From Spirochaetia bacterium UBA6919 (GTDB lineage: Bacteria; Spirochaetota; UBA6919), in the NCBI GenBank assembly GCA_002450905.1, contig DKAT01000013.1, forward strand, positions 1 to 25,699: DNA of 25,699 bases. Reading direction: 5' to 3'. This document shows positions 1 to 7,076 of the stretch, piece after piece. A program made the position numbers and the translations under genes. The notes under the pieces were generated by a model, which saw nothing but the letters and a program-made list of their open reading frames with translations, did not search any database and was not told the origin of the DNA. The first letter of the stretch is position 1. Every line of letters starts with the position of its first letter.

Positions 1-33
1 ACGATCTTCGGTCAAAGAGCTTCAAAGAGGTAA

Positions 34-141
34 TTTCAATATAATTCACCCATCCTTAAAACAGACTATGGATGTGGTACTACAAGATACCTAGCATATC
101 TTGGCTTAATTGATCAAATCAGAAATCGCGCAGATTTATAA
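34..141 (+). other. possible 3' end of an upstream gene, unresolved
   Basis: A plus-strand frame open from 34 to a TAA at 139-141 ends in residues LAYLGLIDQIRNRADL and contains DYGCGTTR, which looks protein-like. A second frame, open from base 2 to a stop near 91-93, also reads plausibly (VKELQRGNFNIIHP). The two may be halves of one frameshifted C-terminus, or one may be chance. I recognise no family. A 14-bp palindrome (AGATTTATAAATCT, 132-145) lies over the stop codon. Confidence 0.25.
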
Positions 142-201
142 ATCTTGTAGATCAGCGTGATTTGTGATTGGACCAAATTAACTTCGATTTATGGAGTGAT
201 T

Positions 202-666
202 ATGATCCCTGTCCCTACAAAATTCTATTTAGTATCAGGAGCTTCAGAAGGTTTCATGCCTTTAAACGCCTTTGATGGTGCTCTGTTAGCCTCAGGTGTT
301 GGGAATACTAACTTAATGAAAATGAGTTCTATTGTTCCACCCAAATGTTCAAGAATCGATCCTATCCAGTTACCTTATGGAGCATTAGTTCCCATAGCCT
401 ATGCCTATCGTATTAGTCAGATTCCTGGAGAAATAATATCCTCAGCGGTTGCATGTGCATTCCCTGTGGATGAGGAGAAACCGGGACTCATTATGGAATA
501 CTCAGCCGCAGGTCATAAAGAAGAAATTGAACGTATCGTTATCAAAATGGCTGAAGAGGGATTACATTACCGCAATGAGAAAATTAAAGAAATAATAAGT
601 ATTTCCAACTCCCACGAAGTGATTCATACGGGTGCAACATTCTCCGCAGTGGTTCTCTGGTATTAA
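202..666 (+). CDS. pdaD: pyruvoyl-dependent arginine decarboxylase (PvlArgDC)
   Basis: Converts arginine to agmatine, the first step of an agmatine route to polyamines. The 154-residue product has the length and layout of the PvlArgDC family. The proenzyme self-cleaves between two serines to make the pyruvoyl cofactor; the pair here is Ser42-Ser43 in MKMSSIVPPK, after GVGNTNL. The N-terminus MIPVPTKFYLVSGASEG and the C-terminal HTGATFSAVVLWY are also family-like. I chose ATG 202 because GGAG lies at 193-196 with good spacing; a GTG at 157 would add 15 residues unlike the family. speE follows 42 bases downstream, probably in the same transcript. Confidence 0.9.
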   Translation: MIPVPTKFYLVSGASEGFMPLNAFDGALLASGVGNTNLMKMSSIVPPKCSRIDPIQLPYGALVPIAYAYRISQIPGEIISSAVACAFPVDEEKPGLIMEYSAAGHKEEIERIVIKMAEEGLHYRNEKIKEIISISNSHEVIHTGATFSAVVLWY

Positions 667-708
667 TTCCTATATTTTAAAATAAAATAAAATAAGATGA
701 GATAGACT

Positions 709-1557
709 ATGAATGATCAATGGTTTACAGAAGATATAAACGGGACATCCGATCCTCATTTTACCAAACTCAGCCTAAAAATTAAGAAACATCTCTTCTC
801 TGGGCAAAGCCAGTTCCAGAAAGTAGACTTCTATGAAACTTATGATCACGGAATTTTATTTACCTTAGATGATTTCATTATGACCACCAGTCGGGATGAG
901 TTTATCTACCATGAGATGCTCAGTCACGTCAGCCTATTTTCCCATCCAAACCCTAAAAGCGTCCTTGTCATCGGTGGAGGGGATGGTGGCACATTACGGG
1001 AAGTCATCAAACATCCGGATGTCGAAATAGCCCATCTTTGCGAACTCGATGAAATGGTTGTGGAAAAGAGTCTCGAGTATCTTGATTATTTTAAAGCAGT
1101 TTCAGAAGATCCAAGGGTAAAGATCTTTTGTGAAGATGGATTTCATTTCCTGAAACAGAAAGAATCTTTCTATGATGTGATCCTCGTCGATTCCACAGAA
1201 CCCATTGGTGAGGCAAAGAAATTATTTGAAGATACCTTCATCGGTCTCTGTTTTAAAGCACTTAAGCCTGAAGGGATTACTGCTATGCAGGGAGGATCTG
1301 TATTCTACCATACCGACTTCCTAAAATCCTTTTACAAAGAACTACAACCCAAATTCCCTATAGTCAAAATATACACAGCCCCTGTCCACACTTACCCTGG
1401 AGGATATTGGGGGTTTATGTTCGCCTCTAAAAAACACGATCCCATCAATGATTTCCAGCAGAAAAAATACATCCCAAAGGATTATCAATTTAATTTTTAC
1501 AATGATCAAATCCACAAAGCCTGTTTTGCCCTCCCCAGCTATCTGGATATAAAATAA
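709..1557 (+). CDS. speE: spermidine synthase (polyamine aminopropyltransferase)
   Basis: Transfers an aminopropyl group from decarboxylated SAM to an amine acceptor, classically putrescine. The 282-residue protein is normal length. It has the N-terminal beta domain, YHEMLSH (67-73), the SAM-binding GGGDGG loop (about 89-95) and the active-site segment VDSTEPIGEA with catalytic Asp161, and ends in the typical IHKACFALPSY. A purine-rich stretch (GATGAGA) precedes the ATG. It follows the arginine decarboxylase with no promoter evident between. No speD or agmatinase lies in the window, so whether the acceptor is putrescine or agmatine is open. Confidence 0.93.
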   Translation: MNDQWFTEDINGTSDPHFTKLSLKIKKHLFSGQSQFQKVDFYETYDHGILFTLDDFIMTTSRDEFIYHEMLSHVSLFSHPNPKSVLVIGGGDGGTLREVIKHPDVEIAHLCELDEMVVEKSLEYLDYFKAVSEDPRVKIFCEDGFHFLKQKESFYDVILVDSTEPIGEAKKLFEDTFIGLCFKALKPEGITAMQGGSVFYHTDFLKSFYKELQPKFPIVKIYTAPVHTYPGGYWGFMFASKKHDPINDFQQKKYIPKDYQFNFYNDQIHKACFALPSYLDIK

Positions 1558-1606
1558 TTTACCGAAAGATCTATAAATCATTATATTTTATAATAACAGC
1601 GTATGA

Positions 1607-1634
1607 TATACTGAAAATTTTACAGAATTGAAGT
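1607..1634 (+). repeat. left terminal inverted repeat of the IS630 element
   Basis: Pairs with 2722-2749. The conserved blocks are ATACT at the outer end, AAAAT, AGA, and TTGAAGT at the inner end. The outermost TA is the probable duplicated target site. Confidence 0.8.
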
Positions 1635-2747
1635 CATTTAAATTTACTTTATCATAAATTTTAGCTATAATTTTTTCCATGAGGTTATCAGAACCTGAAA
1701 TCCAAGAGTTAATCCTTTATCATAAACAATTGTCAAAGCAAAGAGATGCTGATCGTGTGAAATGCATTATCTACTGGGGTAAGGGTTATAGCTGGGAGGA
1801 AATCCAGGAGCTTCTTTTCCTTTCTGAAGGGACAATCAAAAATTATCTGGATAAATACCAGGAAGGTGGTATAAAAAAACTCCTTGAAACCCTGTATAAA
1901 GGTCATTCAACAAAGCTTAGTGGAAATGAGGAAAATCAATTAGCTCACTATGTGGAGAAATATAATGTTCTATCCTCCAAACAAGCAGTTAAGTATGTTA
2001 AGGGCAAGTTTGGAAAGGATTTTACAATAAATGGCATGACAAAAACGTTAATCCGCCTTGGATTTAGCTATAAGAAGCCCAAAAGAGCCCCAGCCAAATG
2101 GGATAGCTATCTGGAAAACTGTTTTAAGTTATCTTACTATTTAAAGTCCTGTTATTTAGAGGAAGATGAGTCGATATACTTTGTTGACGCCAGTGGATTT
2201 GAGCACAATGCGAAGATGGATTACGGCTGGATGAGAAAGGGGAAGAACAAAGCAATTAAGACAAACACAGGACGAAAGAGGCTCAATGTCAATGGTGCCT
2301 ATGATATCAAGAACCACACAGTGATTTCTATTACTCATAATGAAACAGTGAAGACAGAAAGCAATATTGAACTCTTAAAAAAAGTGATTGAGGCTAATCC
2401 TTCTAAAAAGAAGATATATTTTATATTAGACAATGCCAAAATGAATAAGAATGAGAAGATCTTCGAGTTTGTCAGGGATCAAAATAAGGGTCACCCTAAG
2501 ATTGAGCTCATGTATACTCCGCCCTATAGTCCTCATCTTAATCTGATAGAGAGATTGTGGAAGTTTTTGAAGAAAAAGTTATTATCCAATCAGTTTTATT
2601 CGAGTTATAAGAAGTTCCAGAAAGCGATTGAGGATTTTCTGGAGAAGAAGATTGTTAAATTCAAAGACGAGTTAAAATCCTTGATGGCGGAGAATTTTCA
2701 AACCATATCCAGACTTGGAAAACTTCAAATCTAAAGGATTTTTAGTA
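1609..2747 (+). mobile_element. IS630-family insertion sequence, complete
   Basis: A 1139-bp element. Imperfect terminal inverted repeats lie at 1606-1634 and 2722-2750 (23 of 29 positions pair, including ATATACT and TTGAAGT). The ends fit a TA target duplication at 1607-1608 and 2748-2749, the known IS630 target rule. One transposase gene fills the element and its 3' end runs into the right repeat, as in many IS630 elements. It sits between speE and a small ORF. The exact boundary is uncertain by a base or two because the flanks are TATATA-like. Confidence 0.85.
1679..2734 (+). CDS. IS630-family transposase
   Basis: Cut-and-paste DDE transposase of 351 residues. The N-terminal 130 residues carry helix-turn-helix segments (WEEIQELLFLSEGTIKNYLDK, about 39-59, and a winged-helix-like KQAVKYVKGKFG region). 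The catalytic core has Asp170 in YFVDASGF, Asp251 in FILDNAKMN, and Glu291 in YTPPYSPHLNLIERLW, the IS630 signature. All three acidic residues and the full reading frame are intact, so it may be active. No strong Shine-Dalgarno is seen before the ATG, which is usual for poorly translated transposases. Flanked by matching inverted repeats. Confidence 0.92.
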   Translation: MRLSEPEIQELILYHKQLSKQRDADRVKCIIYWGKGYSWEEIQELLFLSEGTIKNYLDKYQEGGIKKLLETLYKGHSTKLSGNEENQLAHYVEKYNVLSSKQAVKYVKGKFGKDFTINGMTKTLIRLGFSYKKPKRAPAKWDSYLENCFKLSYYLKSCYLEEDESIYFVDASGFEHNAKMDYGWMRKGKNKAIKTNTGRKRLNVNGAYDIKNHTVISITHNETVKTESNIELLKKVIEANPSKKKIYFILDNAKMNKNEKIFEFVRDQNKGHPKIELMYTPPYSPHLNLIERLWKFLKKKLLSNQFYSSYKKFQKAIEDFLEKKIVKFKDELKSLMAENFQTISRLGKLQI

Positions 2748-2749
2748 TA
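2722..2749 (-). repeat. right terminal inverted repeat of the IS630 element
   Basis: Reverse complement of the left repeat with a few mismatches. It overlaps the last codons of the transposase gene. TA at 2748-2749 is the probable target duplication. Confidence 0.8.
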
Positions 2750-2792
2750 TAAAGGATCAAACCATGATTCAATTCTTAGATAGAGAGTCCTT

Positions 2793-2969
2793 ATGAAAAT
2801 AATCAATAATAAAACCATTAAATACAAATTAGTCCAGCCTGAAACAGAGGAAGAGAAAGAGGATATTGAAAAGATTATCCGGGATACCTGTTGCAGTGAG
2901 GACAAAGAAGAAAAAGTAGATCTCACAAAGCTCAAAAAGATCTCTCCAAAAAAGGATTCAAAGGATTAA
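2793..2969 (+). CDS. small charged hypothetical protein (58 aa)
   Basis: ATG at 2793 is preceded by GAGAG at a suitable distance and the frame runs to TAA at 2967-2969. The product starts MKIINNKTIKYKLVQPETEE and is rich in Lys and Glu, with a CC pair in the middle (RDTCCSED) and a Lys-rich tail. It has no signal peptide or membrane segment and I do not recognise a family. It lies between the IS630 element and the LRR gene, and its own promoter may have been separated from it by the insertion. The base composition and Shine-Dalgarno favour a real gene, but short length keeps this tentative. Confidence 0.5.
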   Translation: MKIINNKTIKYKLVQPETEEEKEDIEKIIRDTCCSEDKEEKVDLTKLKKISPKKDSKD

Positions 2970-3058
2970 ATCAAGTTATAATCCCATTTCAAAAACAACC
3001 CTCTAAAGATTCTCGACCCCCCAATCCGAAATCAACACCCATTGATAAAATATTTTCC

Positions 3059-3087
3059 TTGACATCCCATAAAATCCGAAGTAATTT
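3059..3087 (+). promoter_or_regulatory. possible sigma70 promoter for the LRR gene
   Basis: A perfect -35 TTGACA (3059-3064) is followed after 17 bases by a weak -10 TAATTT (3082-3087), 24 bases before the ATG. The -35 is strong and the -10 poor. Confidence 0.4.
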
Positions 3088-3110
3088 AATAGAATATCTG
3101 AGGTTAGTTG

Positions 3111-4154
3111 ATGAAACATTTTATAAAATACACAATTCGTATTCTACCCGTCCTTGTAATAGCCCTATTCACTGTAAATTTTAATACTCAAAAGCAATAC
3201 ACCTTAGAAGACACCCAAAAATGGTTAAAGAACTATGATAAGAAGTATACACTTGAAGAACTTCAATATCTATATGAACTTGATCTTAGTGGTACAACAG
3301 TAAAAGACATATCACCTTTAACGAGCTTAAATTATTTAGGAATACTTAAACTCAATAACACGCAGGTAAGAGAAATAACCCTGTTAAAGACTTTAAGAAA
3401 CTTACGATCACTTGGTTTAAATAGAACAAAAGTAGATAATATAATACCACTTAAAGATTTAAAAAAGTTGAGTGAACTTGATCTTCGTTATTCAAACGTT
3501 ACCGATATATCTATATTACAACAATTAAATAATTTAGGTTCCCTTAAACTTTCAGGAACGAAAATAAACAATATTTCTTCAATACGACATTTAAAAAAAT
3601 TAGTATGGCTTTATCTTGATGACACAAAAATAAAAGATTTTTCAAATATAAGTTATCTTAATTACATAAAATACCTAATGTTGGGTAATACATCTATTAA
3701 AGATATATCTATTTTAAAAAATATGAAATGTTTAATTCGTCTTTATCTTAACAATACTCAAGTAGTAAATATATCAGTATTAAAACATCTTAAAAATATT
3801 GGTATACTTTCACTCCATAACACCCGAATTAAAGATATCAAAGCCCTCAAACATCTGGATGGAATGCTTTGGTTATTTCTTGGGAATACTCAAATAACGG
3901 ATTTAAACCCACTTAAAGGTATGAGGCTATTAATTTCATTGGATGTAAGTCATACAAAAATAAAAGACATTTCACCTTTAAAGAATTTAATTCATTTAAA
4001 CTACCTTGATCTTAGCTATACCCACATAAAAAATATATCTATTCTCAAAAAAATTTATAATTTAAAAGAGCTTGACCTTAGAAATACGAATGTTAGCAAA
4101 CAGTCCATCGAAGAATTAAAAAAAGATCTTCCAAAATGTAAAATTAAATATTAA
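3111..4154 (+). CDS. secreted leucine-rich-repeat protein
   Basis: A 347-residue protein with a signal peptide or N-terminal anchor (MKHFIKYTIRILPVLVIALF, residues 1-20) followed by 12 to 13 tandem 22-residue LRRs from about residue 50 to the end. The repeat pattern is LxxLxLxxTxIxDISxLKxL, as in internalin-type LRRs; the last unit (LDLRNTNVSKQSIEELKK) departs from it and probably caps the solenoid. Such proteins usually bind other proteins outside the cytoplasm; the ligand cannot be told. I chose ATG 3111 because GAGG at 3100-3103 serves it, not the TTG three bases earlier. The gene is very AT-rich and sits in the accessory segment, so horizontal origin is possible. Confidence 0.85.
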   Translation: MKHFIKYTIRILPVLVIALFTVNFNTQKQYTLEDTQKWLKNYDKKYTLEELQYLYELDLSGTTVKDISPLTSLNYLGILKLNNTQVREITLLKTLRNLRSLGLNRTKVDNIIPLKDLKKLSELDLRYSNVTDISILQQLNNLGSLKLSGTKINNISSIRHLKKLVWLYLDDTKIKDFSNISYLNYIKYLMLGNTSIKDISILKNMKCLIRLYLNNTQVVNISVLKHLKNIGILSLHNTRIKDIKALKHLDGMLWLFLGNTQITDLNPLKGMRLLISLDVSHTKIKDISPLKNLIHLNYLDLSYTHIKNISILKKIYNLKELDLRNTNVSKQSIEELKKDLPKCKIKY

Positions 4155-4260
4155 CATTATATCAAATAATCCTCTTCCTCCCAAAAACCCCTCTCCCAAA
4201 TGTTTTGGTTTAGGAGCACAGTGACTTAATAAAATAATTGCAATAAGTATGAAGAATAGA

Positions 4261-4433
4261 TGTCTTGACATAAATAACCTCAGTCTAGTTTAGGCTAAAT
4301 ATACTTTTAGAACGAAGGCCATGAACAAAGGTCACTAAAAATATAATAATATTATGATATTAGTCAATTCTTAGAAATTTTTATGTGAAATTAATGTAGG
4401 ATGAACTAGACTGAATAAGAGATGATCAAGACA
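4261..4433. mobile_element. putative MITE-like element with 30-bp imperfect inverted repeats
   Basis: The left arm 4261-4290 begins TGTCTTGA and ends TCAGTCTAGTT. The right arm 4404-4433 is its reverse complement at both blocks (AACTAGACTGA, then TCAAGACA), with exactly 11 diverged bases between the blocks in each arm. The interior (about 113 bp) has no ORF. This geometry fits a non-autonomous element derived from an IS. No convincing target duplication flanks it, so it may be old or degenerate, or the arms may serve another purpose. Confidence 0.55.
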
Positions 4434-4434
4434 A

Positions 4435-4591
4435 CTATTTATAGTATCTCGGATATAATTTCCATAATTCATCAAACAGCATTAAACCTGGATTCATATC
4501 AGAATACCATTTCTTTCCAGCTGGTTTGACATATTATAGGGTTATTTTCTATCAATGTTGTTCTGCTAGTGATGATTTCTTCAATTTGCAT
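4435..4591 (-). pseudogene. frameshifted small gene remnant
   Basis: On the minus strand an ATG at 4591 opens MQIEEIITSRTTLIENNP and continues to IICQTSWKEMVF before a stop. In a second frame, starting about where the first loses sense (near 4530), the sequence reads PAGKKWYSDMNPGLMLFDEL and then WKLYPRYYK up to a stop at 4435-4437. The two frames join with a single one-base shift near TGTCAAACC to give a coherent protein of about 50 residues. The stop lies two bases from the end of the adjacent inverted-repeat element. I cannot name the family. Confidence 0.5.
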
Positions 4592-4655
4592 ATTGATTTA
4601 AGATTATATTTGGAATACCTTATATGATACACTGAATATGTTTATTTCATCAGTT

Positions 4656-5864
4656 TTAAAATGCTATATTTACACCTTTTACCAAGGATGCCGCTTGTTT
4701 AGCTCTTGTTAAACAGTCTGTTATATCATTTCCATAAGCCAGAGCAACACCCATACGACGGCGTATAAAGGACTCGGGCTTTCCAAATAGTCTTATATCC
4801 GTATTGGGTATGGCTAGAGCTTTTTCTACATTTTCAAATACAATGGATTTTCCATCAATTCCACCATAAATAACTGCACTTGCTCCGTGACTACTTAACT
4901 CTGTAGAAATGGGTAACCCTAAAATAGCCCGTGCATGGAGCTCAAACTCATTTTGTCGTTGCGTTACCATTGTCACCATACCCGTATCATGGGGTCGGGG
5001 ACTTACTTCACTAAACCAGACCTGATCTTCTTTGACAAATAATTCAACACCAAATATACCATACCCTCCGAGATTATCAGTTATGGCAAGGGCGATTTTT
5101 TTAGCTTCAGATATGGCAAGATCTGACATGGGTTGTGGCTGCCAGCTCTCAACATAATCTCCATTCACCTGTCGATGACCGATGGGTTCACAAAATGACG
5201 TAATTGTTTTTCCATTAGCATCTTTAGAACGAACTGTGAGCAAAGTAATTTCATAATCGAATGGGATGAATTCTTCAACTATAATCCTTCCCTGGTCGAC
5301 CCGAGCGGTTTCTTTAGCATAATTCCAAGCTGTTACAACATCTCCAGGACTTTTAATAAAGGATTGTCCTTTTCCAGAAGAAGACATAGTTGGCTTAGTT
5401 ATACAAGGGTAACCAATTCCCTGATCAATCGATTTTTGGAGTTCATCAAGACTATTTGCAAAAGCATATTTAGAAGTTGATAAGCCTAATTCTTCAGCTG
5501 CAAGAAGACGGATGCCTTCTCTATTCATGGTTAATTGTGTAGCACGAGCGATAGGAATCACCCTGGCAAGCCCGCTTTCTTCTATCCTAGCTAATTCATT
5601 TGTAGCAATAGCTTCAATCTCAGGAACAATATAATGGGGGCGCTCACTCTCGATAAGTTTTCGTAATTCTTCACTATTTGTCATATCGATAGTATGAGAG
5701 CGATGTGCAACCTGATGACCTGGTGCATTATCATAACGATCAACACCGATTACTTCAATTCCAAGGCGTTGAAGGGCAATTATCACTTCTTTTCCTAATT
5801 CACCACAACCTAATAGCATAACTTTGATAGCTGAAGATGAAAGGGGGGTACCGATATGTAGCAT
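4656..5864 (-). CDS. purT: formate-dependent phosphoribosylglycinamide formyltransferase (GAR transformylase 2)
   Basis: Makes formyl-GAR from GAR, formate and ATP in de novo purine synthesis, without the folate needed by PurN. The 402-residue protein has the normal PurT length. Visible parts are the N-terminal pre-ATP-grasp domain with LLGCGELGKEV (about 16-26), the glycine-rich ATP-grasp loop KPTMSSSGKGQS, the ATP/metal segment EVSPRPHDTGMVT, and the C-terminal lid. AGGAT precedes the ATG at a usable distance. It stands alone on its strand with its own promoter; I see no purine riboswitch in the leader. Confidence 0.95.
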   Translation of the reverse strand: MLHIGTPLSSSAIKVMLLGCGELGKEVIIALQRLGIEVIGVDRYDNAPGHQVAHRSHTIDMTNSEELRKLIESERPHYIVPEIEAIATNELARIEESGLARVIPIARATQLTMNREGIRLLAAEELGLSTSKYAFANSLDELQKSIDQGIGYPCITKPTMSSSGKGQSFIKSPGDVVTAWNYAKETARVDQGRIIVEEFIPFDYEITLLTVRSKDANGKTITSFCEPIGHRQVNGDYVESWQPQPMSDLAISEAKKIALAITDNLGGYGIFGVELFVKEDQVWFSEVSPRPHDTGMVTMVTQRQNEFELHARAILGLPISTELSSHGASAVIYGGIDGKSIVFENVEKALAIPNTDIRLFGKPESFIRRRMGVALAYGNDITDCLTRAKQAASLVKGVNIAF

Positions 5865-5979
5865 AGATAATCCTATTGCAGTTATTTTATTTCAAGTTAT
5901 ACAATATTTTATAAATCTTATAGCTCCAGTATAGATCCCGGAACTGTTTTTAATTGAGAATTTTGGTTTACATCTTCAC

Positions 5980-6008
5980 AATTTAATTACATTTTTATTA
6001 TTAGTCAA
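5980..6008 (-). promoter_or_regulatory. sigma70-like promoter for purT
   Basis: Reading the minus strand, TTGACT (6008-6003), a 17-base spacer and TAAATT (5985-5980). It implies a leader of roughly 110 bases before the purT ATG. Confidence 0.5.
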
Positions 6009-6095
6009 GAAAATTATATGTTTAAAGATTATATTATTGTATTAAGGTTTAAGATTTAGAAATAATAAGTCATATTTTGATATCTTAATTTATTT

Positions 6096-7073
6096 TTATT
6101 CATCTTTATTGGCTGTAGGGGGTTTAACATTATCCTCTTTCTTAATTTGAGGTGGGGTAATTTTTTTTGGTGGAGCTTGAATTTGTTTATTTTCTTGTGG
6201 TTTAAAAAATGGCTCAAAAAGACTTTTTGCATCTTTTGGTGTAACCAATATATTTATTTTTTCACCTAATTTATTTAAGTATAAGTAATTTAATGATTCT
6301 GGATATTCTTTAAATAATTTGCCATACATTGTTAATTTCTCAATATCTCTTAAAATAACTTGTTTCTTCTTTTCCCATTCTGCTTTCTCTTTAATCGATT
6401 CTTTTTCTGTAGAGGATTTTATGGCTAACATCTCTTGGTTGAGTTTCTTGGATTGTTGATAATGGATTTTATATAATTCGAGATCTGGGGAGTCAACGAG
6501 GGTATGAGTGATTTTATTTGGGATAATCTTTATTTGATTTAAGAATTTATCTGTTATATTCTTGGATAATTTGTGTGAAACAGTGTTAAATAGATTTTCT
6601 AATGAAATTTTATCTTCTGAATTAAGATTATTTTGAATCTCATTGAGAAAAAGTGCTTTGGCTCTATTTTTTATACTATTTTTAATCGATTTATCCATTT
6701 GAGTAATTGTTTTACCATTTCTTATAACTGATTGCTGGAACTTGATGTCAATTTTATAAGCAATTGACAAGCGATATCTTATAGTATAATTTTGTTCGTC
6801 TTTCAGGATAGGAAAGTTTTCTAAACTAATCCGAATAGGGATTGTTAACTCTATTGGATCGCTGAATAATTTGTGTTGTATAAATGCTTTTTCATCATAA
6901 AATAATATCTTTTCAGGGAAAAAATAGATACCTGAAGTGCTGTACAATTCATAGGGACGAAACTTTGTTTTGATATAATAAACTTCTCCTTCATTAATTA
7001 CAGTATAGCTGAAATATGTTATTACACCGGAAATCAGCACAAGGAGTATCAAAATAATAATTAATTTTTTCAT
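6096..7073 (-). CDS. membrane-anchored SPFH/band-7-like protein
   Basis: A 325-residue protein with one N-terminal transmembrane helix (about 4-26), then NEGEVYYIKTKF and an extended beta-rich region to about 120, as in the SPFH (stomatin/HflK/HflC) fold. A helical charged region with coiled-coil character follows (about 210-245, EKESIKEKAEWEKKKQ), and the last 35 residues are a Pro/Lys-rich tail. The SPFH call rests on layout, not on a decisive motif. It is last in a four-gene minus-strand operon, and its ATG lies only three bases after the aminotransferase stop, suggesting translational coupling. Function unknown; membrane scaffolding would be the family default. Confidence 0.55.
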   Translation of the reverse strand: MKKLIIILILLVLISGVITYFSYTVINEGEVYYIKTKFRPYELYSTSGIYFFPEKILFYDEKAFIQHKLFSDPIELTIPIRISLENFPILKDEQNYTIRYRLSIAYKIDIKFQQSVIRNGKTITQMDKSIKNSIKNRAKALFLNEIQNNLNSEDKISLENLFNTVSHKLSKNITDKFLNQIKIIPNKITHTLVDSPDLELYKIHYQQSKKLNQEMLAIKSSTEKESIKEKAEWEKKKQVILRDIEKLTMYGKLFKEYPESLNYLYLNKLGEKINILVTPKDAKSLFEPFFKPQENKQIQAPPKKITPPQIKKEDNVKPPTANKDE

Positions 7074-7076
7074 AAT

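Larger units (their letters stand above)
4155..4655. other. 500-bp region without an intact gene
   Basis: Between the LRR gene and purT. It holds a 173-bp inverted-repeat-bounded element (4261-4433), a frameshifted gene remnant on the minus strand (4435-4591) and a weak hairpin CCAAATGTTTTGG near 4197-4209 that could end LRR transcription. The rest is AT-rich with nothing else recognised. Confidence 0.6.

Noticed and set aside
157..201. GTG start giving a 169-aa arginine decarboxylase
   Set aside because: The added residues do not resemble the family and the ATG at 202 has a good Shine-Dalgarno.
2672..2935. Minus-strand 87-aa open frame
   Set aside because: Ser/Phe-rich shadow of the transposase end and the 58-aa ORF, crossing the IS boundary.
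6001..6035. Similarity of TAGTCAAGAAaATTAT here to 22957-22975
   Set aside because: Both are minus-strand -35 regions with AT-rich upstream DNA; the match is too short to call a repeat.
5865..6095. Purine riboswitch before purT
   Set aside because: I could not find the conserved three-way-junction core or loop sequences in the leader.
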